Below are positions 26,101 through 33,185 of a stretch of 64,000 bases of DNA, in pieces. The stretch is from Amycolatopsis acidicola (lineage in GTDB: Bacteria > Actinomycetota > Actinomycetes > Mycobacteriales > Pseudonocardiaceae): positions 1 through 64,000 of the forward strand of contig NZ_VMNW02000009.1 of the NCBI RefSeq assembly GCF_007713735.2, read 5' to 3'. Within the stretch, counting starts at the first letter, position 1; each line of letters begins with the position of its first letter. Position numbers and translations under genes: made by a program. The notes under the pieces are model-generated. The model was not told the DNA's origin and ran no database searches. It saw only the letters and a list, made by a program, of their open reading frames with translations.

Positions 26101-27228
26101 CTATTTCCCCTGCTCGCCGCCGGTGAACATCGCGATCAGGCTGTGCGGGCTGCTTTCCCCGAACATGATTTCGTGGAGCTGAACGCCGTCCTCGGCGGCG
26201 TCGGCACTGCGCGGGAAAAGCGCCTCCTCGTATTCTGCGAGCGCTTTCTCCACGTTCCCGGAATGCGCGGCCAGTGCTTTGCCGAGTTCCGCGCCGTCGT
26301 ACATCGCGAGGTTGGCGCCTTCACCGTTCGGCCCCGCGACGTGCGCAGCGTCGCCGAGCAAGGTCACGCCCGGCACTCGTTCCCACCGGTGATCGGCGGG
26401 CAGCGCGTTGAGGGAACGCAGAACCGGCGCGGTGTCCGTGTCGGTGATCAACGCGGTCAGCTCCGGGGCCCAGCCGTCGAATTCCTGGGCGACGCGCGCG
26501 GTGGCCGCCGCGGTGTCGCTGAAATCGATACCCGCGAACCACTCGGGCGATTGCGTGAGCGCGACATAGGTGTGGAGCGTGCCACCGCTTTCCCGGTGGG
26601 CCTGGATGCCCTTCCCCGGCACGAGTGCGAACAGCGATCCGCCGCCGACCGCCTTCGCGGCGCCGGGGTGCCGGGTGTCGGCGTCGTAGAGATAGGTTTC
26701 GACGAAAGATCGGCCGAGGTACCGCGGGACCGCGTCGGACAGCAGCGGCCGCACCCGCGACCAGGCACCGTCCGCGCCGACGAGCAGGCTCGTGACGACG
26801 GTGCCGCCGTCGGCGAAGGTCACCTCATGGCGGCCGCCACCGAGGGCGCGGACGCCGCTCACCTTGTGTCCCCAATGGACAGTGCCGGCCGGAAGCGAAT
26901 CGAGCAGCATCCGCCGCAGCTCGCCGCGCTGCACCTCCGGGCGCCCGCCCGAGCCGTCGTCCGGCTCCTCGTACAGGACGGCGCCGTCGTGGCCGAGCAC
27001 CCGGATCGCCTCGCGGCCTTCCAGGATCAGGCCGCGGAATTCCTCTGTCAGCCCGGCCGCTGCCAGTGCCGGCTGGCCGGTGTCGTCGTGGATGTCGAGC
27101 ATTCCCCCTTGCGCGCGGGCCGCCGGTGACGCTTCGGCCTCGTACACCGTGGCCGGGATTCCGTGGACGTGGAGGACGCGGGCGAGCGTGAGCCCGCCGA
27201 GCCCGGCTCCGATGATCGTGACGTGCAT
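26101..27228 (-). CDS. FAD-dependent monooxygenase, TetX-like
   Basis: 375 residues. The FAD Rossmann loop is IIGAGLGGLTLARVL at the N terminus, with SLLVGADGAWSRVR in the middle and VTLLGDAAHVAGPNGEGANL (ribityl-binding GD motif) near 290. Overall order and length fit the class A flavoprotein hydroxylases that include tetracycline-modifying TetX relatives. The real substrate is unknown. ATG at 27228 has GGGGAG upstream. It diverges from a tetR gene, with two operator copies between them, so it is probably induced by its substrate or a xenobiotic. Confidence 0.9.
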   Translation of the reverse strand: MHVTIIGAGLGGLTLARVLHVHGIPATVYEAEASPAARAQGGMLDIHDDTGQPALAAAGLTEEFRGLILEGREAIRVLGHDGAVLYEEPDDGSGGRPEVQRGELRRMLLDSLPAGTVHWGHKVSGVRALGGGRHEVTFADGGTVVTSLLVGADGAWSRVRPLLSDAVPRYLGRSFVETYLYDADTRHPGAAKAVGGGSLFALVPGKGIQAHRESGGTLHTYVALTQSPEWFAGIDFSDTAAATARVAQEFDGWAPELTALITDTDTAPVLRSLNALPADHRWERVPGVTLLGDAAHVAGPNGEGANLAMYDGAELGKALAAHSGNVEKALAEYEEALFPRSADAAEDGVQLHEIMFGESSPHSLIAMFTGGEQGK

Positions 27229-27240
27229 GAAGACTCCCCT

Positions 27241-27282
27241 CTGGAATGACGTTCCACAACCCATGTTGGAACGTCATTCCAG
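27241..27282. promoter_or_regulatory. double TetR operator
   Basis: Arms 27241-27256 and 27267-27282 are a perfect 16-bp inverted repeat with a 10-nt spacer. Each arm holds an almost palindromic 15-mer, TGGAATGACGTTCCA and TGGAACGTCATTCCA, so the region is best read as two TetR-dimer sites lying between the divergent starts at 27228 and 27301. Confidence 0.75.
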
Positions 27283-27300
27283 ACCTGTCAAGATGGGGGC

Positions 27301-27984
27301 ATGACATCACCACGGACGGGTCGGTCACGGCGGGGCAAGGAGGCGCTCTCCCGGGAGCGCATCGTCGGCGCCGCCATCGAACTGCTCGACACCGCGGGCG
27401 AAAGCGGGTTGACGTTCCGGGCGCTGACCGAACGCCTCGCCACCGGATCCGGCGCGATCTACTGGCACGTCGCGAACAAGGGCGAACTGCTCGACGCGGC
27501 CACCGACGCCGTCGTCGCGGCCACGCTCACTCCCCCGGTGACCCGGGACCCGCGGGACGGCATCCGCGCGGTCGCCCTCGATCTGTTCGAGGCGATCGAA
27601 AAGCACCCGTGGCTCACGACGCAGCTCGCCACGCAGCTGTCCCGGACCCCGTGGAGTTCGGTGACGCCGCGGATCTTCGAGGCCATCGGCAGGCAGGTCC
27701 GCACGCTCGGCGTGCCGGAAAGCAGCTGGTTCACCACGACTTCCGCGCTGGCGCACTACATCCTCGGCGCCGCCGGGCAGAACGCCGCGAACGCCGGCGC
27801 CACCGAACCCGGGGGCAACCGCGACGAGTTCCTCGACAGCGTCACCGACGCGTGGGAAAAGCTCGATCCCGACGAGTATCCGTTCACCCGGGCCGTCGCG
27901 CGCCAGCTGCGCGGCCACGACGACCGCGCCCAGTTCCTCGCCGGCATCGACCTCATCCTCGCCGGGATCGCCACCCTGCGGTAG
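27301..27984 (+). CDS. TetR-family repressor
   Basis: 227 residues. The N-terminal helix-turn-helix is SRERIVGAAIELLDTAG, then LTFRALTERLATGSGAIYWH (residues 17-65). The C-terminal all-helical domain resembles the TetR_C group often linked to drug responses. It diverges from the flavin monooxygenase with a clear double operator between them, so it most likely represses that gene and itself. The MFS exporter starting 88 nt downstream may be a third target. Confidence 0.92.
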   Translation: MTSPRTGRSRRGKEALSRERIVGAAIELLDTAGESGLTFRALTERLATGSGAIYWHVANKGELLDAATDAVVAATLTPPVTRDPRDGIRAVALDLFEAIEKHPWLTTQLATQLSRTPWSSVTPRIFEAIGRQVRTLGVPESSWFTTTSALAHYILGAAGQNAANAGATEPGGNRDEFLDSVTDAWEKLDPDEYPFTRAVARQLRGHDDRAQFLAGIDLILAGIATLR

Positions 27985-28072
27985 CGGCGTCGTCAACCGA
28001 CTTCGTGTCTCCGCGACCGGTGCAGGGGTCATCTCAAGCGGGTGAGGCCACTTCGCCCGCGGCCCGCTGAAC

Positions 28073-29578
28073 ATGGCCGCCATGGCTGCGGATTCCGGGG
28101 CGCGGGCAGGCAGCGGCGTACTGGCCGTCACCTGCATCTCGGCGCTCATCGTGAACGCGAACACCTCGGCGGTGACCATCCTGCTGCCCGCGATCAGCGA
28201 GGACGTCGGCTCTTCGACGACCACGCTGCAATGGGCGGTCACCGGGTACTCGCTCGTGGGCGCCGCCGTGATCGTCACCGGCGGGGCGCTCGGGGACATC
28301 ACCGGCAGGCGGCGCGTGTTCCTCGGCGCGCTGCTGCTGTTCGTGGTGTCCTGCGCGCTGATCGGGCTCGCGGGCAGCGGCGCCGCCGTCATCGCGGGCC
28401 GTGCGATCCAGGGCGCGGCGGGCTCGACGCTGCTCGCCTGCGGCCTCAGCCTGCTGTCGGTCGCCTCGGACGGCGCGGGCCAGGTGCGCGCGGTTTCCTT
28501 GTGGGGCGCGGCTTCCGCGGCCGGGGCGGCCATCGGCCCGCTGGTCGGCGGGACGCTCGTCGACTCGACCGGCTGGCAGGGGCTGTTCTGGATCGACGCC
28601 GCGATCGCGGCCGCGTGCATGCCGCTGACGCTCGCCACGGTGCCGGAGTCGCGGGACGCGAACCGGCCGCACACCCTCGACCTGGCGGGCACCGTGCTCG
28701 TCGCCGGCTGCCTGGTGCCGTTGGTGCTCGCGCTGAGCCTCGGGCCCGCCTGGGGCTGGGTGTCGGTGAAAACGCTGGTGTGCCTGGTGGTTTCGGTGCT
28801 CGCGGGTGTGGCGTTCTTCGCGGTCGAACGCCGGGTCACCGCGCCGCTGGTCGATCTTCGCCTGCTGCGCAACAAGGTTCTGGTCGGGGCGACGCTGGTG
28901 ATCCTCATCGTGGCGGGCGCGATCAACGGGCTGATGTACGTGATGAGCCTGTTCTTCCAGGACCCGGCGGCGTTCGCGATGTCCCCGCTGGAGGCGGGCC
29001 TGGCGACACTGCCGGCCGCGGCGGGCATCGTGATCATTGCGCCCTTCGTGTCCGGGCTGGCGAAGAAGATCGGCTCGCGCAGCGTGATCCTGGTGGGGTT
29101 CCTGATCACCCTCGGCGGGTTCGTGGCGCTGATCTTCATCACGGAAAGCTGGGGGTACGGGGTGTTCGTGCTGCCGCTGGTGGCCGTCGCGGTCGGGATG
29201 GGGCTGTCGAACGGTTGCGCGTCGGCGGCCGCGACTTCGGCGGTCTCGGCGGACCAGGTCGGTGAAGCGTCCGGGATTTCCAACATGGCGCGGTACGTGG
29301 GGGCCGCGTTGCTGACCGCCGTTTCGGCGACGCTGTATGGAAGCGCGACGACCGTCGAAGGCCCGTCGCGCGAGGCGGCGCTGGTCGACGGAGTCAGCCG
29401 GACGGCGCTGCTGATGGCGATCGCCGCCGGGATCGGCATCCTGCTCGCGCTGCTCTACGGGCGCCACCGCCCCGCCGCCGCACGCCCGGTCGATCAGGCC
29501 TCGGCCGCCGCGGGGGTCATGCACAGCGTGCCGGTCCCCGCGCTGGCGGCCGCGGCCCAGTCGGGGCTGCGGGATTGA
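28073..29578 (+). CDS. MFS drug exporter, DHA2 (EmrB/QacA) type
   Basis: 501 residues with about 14 membrane helices. SALIVNANTSAVTILLPAIS in helix 1, LQWAVTGYSLVGAAVIVTGG, LGDITGRRRVFLGAL after helix 2 and GRAIQGAAGSTLLACG in helix 4 are DHA2 signatures; the motif C-like segment is AAGAAIGPLVGGTLVD. The start is uncertain: ATG at 28073 or 28082, neither with a good ribosome-binding site. It probably exports a toxic or antibiotic-like compound; co-regulation with the monooxygenase is possible. Confidence 0.87.
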   Translation: MAAMAADSGARAGSGVLAVTCISALIVNANTSAVTILLPAISEDVGSSTTTLQWAVTGYSLVGAAVIVTGGALGDITGRRRVFLGALLLFVVSCALIGLAGSGAAVIAGRAIQGAAGSTLLACGLSLLSVASDGAGQVRAVSLWGAASAAGAAIGPLVGGTLVDSTGWQGLFWIDAAIAAACMPLTLATVPESRDANRPHTLDLAGTVLVAGCLVPLVLALSLGPAWGWVSVKTLVCLVVSVLAGVAFFAVERRVTAPLVDLRLLRNKVLVGATLVILIVAGAINGLMYVMSLFFQDPAAFAMSPLEAGLATLPAAAGIVIIAPFVSGLAKKIGSRSVILVGFLITLGGFVALIFITESWGYGVFVLPLVAVAVGMGLSNGCASAAATSAVSADQVGEASGISNMARYVGAALLTAVSATLYGSATTVEGPSREAALVDGVSRTALLMAIAAGIGILLALLYGRHRPAAARPVDQASAAAGVMHSVPVPALAAAAQSGLRD

Positions 29579-29590
29579 AGGTGGCGGGCC

Positions 29591-30928
29591 TCAACCCCCG
29601 TATCCCCGCAGGAACAACGCCTCCGTCAGTGACATCGCCGCCAACTCCTCCGGCGCGACGCTCTCGTTCGGCGCGTGGATGAGTGCCTGAGGTTCCTCGA
29701 CCCCGATGAGCAGGATCTCGGCGTCGGGGTAGGTCTCCGCGAAGACGTTGCACAGCGGGATCGAACCGCCCTGGCCGAGACGGCTCATCGGGCGGCCGTA
29801 CGCGGTCTGCATGGCGTCGGCCATCGCGTGATAGGCGCGGCCCCCGGTCGCCGGGCGGAACGGGTGACCGGTCGCCTCGATCTCCACGGAGAGCCGGACA
29901 TCCCACGGCGCGGCGGCGAGCAGGTGTTCGACCAGCAGGCGCCCGGCGTCGTGCGGGGCCACGCCCGGCGGGATCCGCAGGTTCACCCTCGCGCGGGCGC
30001 GGGGCGTGATGGCCGCGGTGGAGCCGACGACCGGCGGGCAGTCGATCCCGAGCACGGTCAGCGCCGAGCGGGCCCACAGCATGTCCGCCACGTCCCCGTC
30101 GCCGAGGAGGGTGGCGCCGGGCGAAAGACCCGCGTCGGCGCGGAACTGTGTCGCGGGGTAAGGAGCTCCGGGCCACACGCCGTCGTTGCGCAGCCCGCGT
30201 ATCGTCGTGTTGCCCTTCTCGTCGCGCAAGGACGCCAGCACCGACACCAACGCGGCCAGCGCGTCCGGCGCGGGACCGCCGAACATGCCGGAGTGCAGTT
30301 CGGACGGCAGCGCCTCCACCGAGACGACCGCGTTGACCATGCCGCGCAGGCTCACCGTGACCGCGGGCTGCCCCACCGCCACGTTCCCGGTGTCGCACAC
30401 CAGGATCGTGTCCGCGCGCAGGAGGTCGGCGTGCCGCGGGACGAACGCCTCCAGCCCGCCCGTGCCCTGCTCCTCCGAGCCCTCGACGACCAGTTTCAGG
30501 TTCACCGGCACGTCATCCCCGAGCGCGCGCAGCGCGGTGAGGTGCATGAGGATGTTGCCCTTGCAGTCGGCGGCGCCCCGCCCGTACCACCGCCCGTCCA
30601 CCTCCGTGAGCTGGAACGGCGGCGTGCGCCAGGCCTCGTCCCGCAAGGGCGGCTGTACGTCGTAGTGCGCGTAGAGCAGCACGGTCGGCGCGTTCTTGAT
30701 GCCAGACGGGCGGGAACCGACGACGGCCTGGCTGCCGTCCGGGGTCTCGGCGAGCCGCGCGTCGGTGAAACCGGCCTCGGCGAACGCATCCGCGACCCAC
30801 CGCGCGGCGCGAGCGCATTCCTCGGGCGGGAACTGGCGCGGGTCCGCGACCGACGGGATCGCGACGAGGTCGGCCAGCTCCTGCCGTGCCCTGGGCATCA
30901 GCCCGGTCACCCGGTCACGAAGGTCCAT
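29591..30928 (-). CDS. M20 family dipeptidase
   Basis: 445 residues. Metal-site segments: LLYAHYDVQPP (first His, Asp), GRGAADCKGN (bridging Asp kept, the following residue being Cys where Asp is usual), VEGSEEQGTGG (catalytic Glu pair) and the C-terminal ALIHAPNESV His. The lid domain spans about 190-300. It cleaves dipeptides or N-acyl amino acids in the cytoplasm. It is the last gene of a leftward operon: amino-acid permease, small membrane protein, peptidase, with only 6 nt before it. ATG at 30928. Confidence 0.92.
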   Translation of the reverse strand: MDLRDRVTGLMPRARQELADLVAIPSVADPRQFPPEECARAARWVADAFAEAGFTDARLAETPDGSQAVVGSRPSGIKNAPTVLLYAHYDVQPPLRDEAWRTPPFQLTEVDGRWYGRGAADCKGNILMHLTALRALGDDVPVNLKLVVEGSEEQGTGGLEAFVPRHADLLRADTILVCDTGNVAVGQPAVTVSLRGMVNAVVSVEALPSELHSGMFGGPAPDALAALVSVLASLRDEKGNTTIRGLRNDGVWPGAPYPATQFRADAGLSPGATLLGDGDVADMLWARSALTVLGIDCPPVVGSTAAITPRARARVNLRIPPGVAPHDAGRLLVEHLLAAAPWDVRLSVEIEATGHPFRPATGGRAYHAMADAMQTAYGRPMSRLGQGGSIPLCNVFAETYPDAEILLIGVEEPQALIHAPNESVAPEELAAMSLTEALFLRGYGG

Positions 30929-30934
30929 TCGTGG

Positions 30935-31381
30935 TCACCCGCCCGTCACTTCGGCGAAGGAGAGCCCGTTGACGTACTCCTGGAACACCGGGAGCTTGTC
31001 GGGGCAGTAGATCTCGATCACGATCGTCTCGCCCGTGATCACGGTGTCCGCCGTGCGCACCGGGCGCGTGCCGGGTCCGCCGGCACCGTTGGAGAGGCCG
31101 CTGTCGCTCATCGCGCGGGCGAGCGCCGAGTTCGGGTCGACGCAGATCGAACCGCCGTCGGTGCCGAGCAACCGGATCACCTGGTCCTGCGTCGGCGCCC
31201 GCGCTCCCTCTTGGTTGAGCCGCGCGATGAGCTGGTTGGCCTTCGCCTCGGCTTCGGCGTCCGAACGCGCCGAGCGGAACAGCAGGAGGCCGACCACCAG
31301 CAGCACCCCGAGCGCGATGCCCACCGCGAGGTAGCTGATCAGCCGCTGGCGTGGGGTCGACCGTTCGTCCACAGTGGTCAT
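30935..31381 (-). CDS. small single-span membrane protein
   Basis: 148 residues. A short basic N terminus is followed by one membrane helix (LISYLAVGIALGVLLVVGLLLF, residues 14-35) and a ~110-residue outer domain with the segments LLGTDGGSICVDPNSA and IVIEIYCPDKLPVF. Its two Cys could form a disulfide outside the cell. No named family is recognised. ATG at 31381 overlaps the permease stop (ATGA), so it is translationally coupled to the transporter and may be an accessory subunit or sensor. Confidence 0.75.
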   Translation of the reverse strand: MTTVDERSTPRQRLISYLAVGIALGVLLVVGLLLFRSARSDAEAEAKANQLIARLNQEGARAPTQDQVIRLLGTDGGSICVDPNSALARAMSDSGLSNGAGGPGTRPVRTADTVITGETIVIEIYCPDKLPVFQEYVNGLSFAEVTGG

Positions 31382-32850
31382 GACGCGCTCGCCTCCGTGG
31401 GCGGCTGCCGCCAGGAAGGCCTGCGCAGCCGGTAGAACAGGAACGGCACGAGCAGGCCGAGGCCGAGCGCCCCGCCCGCGACGATCAGCAGGTACACCCA
31501 CGGGTTGCCGGAGCCGAACTGCGAGGGTGGCACGAACCCGACCAGCAGCGCGGCCAAGGACGCGCAGAACCCGATGCCGCACAAGGCGACCAGCATCGGC
31601 GCGCGGTAGCCGCGCGGGTGGTCGGGGTGCGTGCGCCGCAGCCGCACGGCGGCGACGAACATCAGCAGGTACATGATCAGGTACACCTGCGTCGTGATCA
31701 CGGAGAAGATCCAGTACGCGCTGGACACGTCCGGGATGAACGCGTACAGCAGCGCGATCAGGGTCGTCACCGCGCCCTGCGCGATCAGGATGTTCTGCTG
31801 GACGCCGTGTTTGTTGAGCCGCTGCAGGAACGGTGGCAGGTAACCCTCCTGCCGTGAGATCAGCAGCAGCCCCTTCGACGGGCCTGCCAGCCAGGTCAGC
31901 ATCCCGCCGAGTGAGGCCAGCACGAGCATGATGCCGATCACCGGCGTCAGCCACTGGGCGCCGAAGTTCGCGAAGACGGCGTCGAACGCCTGCATCACGC
32001 CTGCGGTGAGGGACAGCTGGTCGCCCGGGATGACCCAGCTGATCGCGAGCGCGGGCAGGATGAAGATGAGCAGGACGAGCCCCATCGCGAGGAACATCGC
32101 GCGCGGGAACTCCTTGCCGGGCTTGCGCAGCGAGGACACGTGCACCGCGTTCATCTCCATGCCGGAGTAGGACAGGAAGTTGTTCACGATCAGCACCAGG
32201 CTGGCCAGCCCGGCCCACGCGGGCAGCAGGTGACTCGCCGTCATCGGCGCCGCGGACGGATGCCCCTGGCCGAGGAACACGATGCCGAGCACCACCAGCA
32301 GCGCGCCCGGGATGAGCGTGCCGAGGATCAGGCCGCCGCTCGCGAGCCCGGCGACTCCCTTGGTGCCGCGCGAAGAGATCCACACCCCGGACCAGTAGGC
32401 GACCACGATGACCGCCGCCGTCCACAGTCCGCTGCTGGCGAGATCCGGGTCGAACACGTACGCCAGCGTGCTCGCGACATAGCCGAGCAGGCTCGGGTAG
32501 TAGAAGATCGTCATGGCGAACTGGCACCAGACGGCGAGGAAGCCCATCGGCTTGGAGATCCCGAGCGCGACCCAGTTGTAGACGCCGCCGGACCAGCCCG
32601 AGGCCAGCTCGGCCGACACCAGCGAGGTGGGCACCAGGAACACGATCGCCGGGACCACGTAAAGGAAAACGGCCGCGAGGCCGTAGACGGCCATGGTCGG
32701 CGCCGGGCGGAGGCTCGCCACCGAGCTGGTCGTCATCAGTGCGAGCGCGATCCACGAGATCCACGCGGCGGCGGGCGCTTTCGCCCTGCCGGCCCCGTTC
32801 GCGGGCGGGGCGGGCTGCTCTCCCCGTGCGGGAACATCCTGTTTGCTCAC
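31378..32850 (-). CDS. APC-family amino acid permease
   Basis: 490 residues and about 12 helices. The N-terminal unwound-helix region (SVASLRPAPTMAVYGLAAVF), the SAELASGWSGGVYNWV segment, FLSYSGMEMNAVHVSSLRKP in helix 6 and LTWLAGPSKGLLL are typical of the glutamate/GABA antiporter-like APC group. GTG at 32850 was chosen because AGGAGG lies 7 nt upstream. It brings in an amino acid or exchanges one, in line with the dipeptidase of the same operon. A CACCCG-type palindrome lies 112 nt upstream. Confidence 0.9.
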   Translation of the reverse strand: MSKQDVPARGEQPAPPANGAGRAKAPAAAWISWIALALMTTSSVASLRPAPTMAVYGLAAVFLYVVPAIVFLVPTSLVSAELASGWSGGVYNWVALGISKPMGFLAVWCQFAMTIFYYPSLLGYVASTLAYVFDPDLASSGLWTAAVIVVAYWSGVWISSRGTKGVAGLASGGLILGTLIPGALLVVLGIVFLGQGHPSAAPMTASHLLPAWAGLASLVLIVNNFLSYSGMEMNAVHVSSLRKPGKEFPRAMFLAMGLVLLIFILPALAISWVIPGDQLSLTAGVMQAFDAVFANFGAQWLTPVIGIMLVLASLGGMLTWLAGPSKGLLLISRQEGYLPPFLQRLNKHGVQQNILIAQGAVTTLIALLYAFIPDVSSAYWIFSVITTQVYLIMYLLMFVAAVRLRRTHPDHPRGYRAPMLVALCGIGFCASLAALLVGFVPPSQFGSGNPWVYLLIVAGGALGLGLLVPFLFYRLRRPSWRQPPTEASAS

Positions 32851-32962
32851 GAAAGTGCCTCCTTGGCTGAAGGCTTGCTGTGCGCGATCATGACCCGTCC
32901 GCCTCCCCAGGCTCCGGCCGAACGAAACGTGCCGATGCTGGACGGATTCCGCCGTCGTGGTG

Positions 32963-32979
32963 CCACCCGACCCGGGTGA
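32963..32979. promoter_or_regulatory. CACCCG-N3-CGGGTG palindrome (site 1)
   Basis: CACCCG-acc-CGGGTG at 32964-32978 is a perfect 6-bp dyad. It lies 112 nt upstream of the permease start, farther than the other copies, and 27 nt before the doubtful small ORF at 33007. The rest of this 335-bp gap shows nothing recognisable. Confidence 0.5.
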
Positions 32980-33006
32980 ATCGCCCTGGCTCCGGGGCGA
33001 CGACGT

Positions 33007-33184
33007 GAACATCCCGTGGCGCGGTGGTGCGCCGCCGGAGGTCACGGTGGCGCCTCGTGGTGTGGACCTCCTCGGGTCTCGCGGGCGGGGCCGCGGAGAC
33101 GTGCGGGCTGAAGGGGCGGCCGCGAACGTCGCGATCGGGCTCGTGATCACGGTCGCGGTCTCCGAGGTCGCGGCCACCCGCTGA
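33007..33184 (+). CDS. possible small protein (doubtful)
   Basis: A 59-residue frame from GTG at 33007 with high GC3 and a hydrophobic C-terminal stretch (ANVAIGLVITVAVSEVAATR). An in-frame GTG at 32957 would extend it to 75 residues. There is no good ribosome-binding site and no recognised family. It sits between the permease promoter and the convergent ATPase and may be a gene remnant or chance. Confidence 0.25.
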
Positions 33185-33185
33185 C

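Noticed and set aside
28029..28045. TCATCTCAAGCGGGTGA before the DHA2 exporter as a seventh palindrome site
   Set aside because: Only one half-site is complete and it is only 27 nt from the start, unlike the other copies. Single half-sites are expected by chance in a GC-rich genome.
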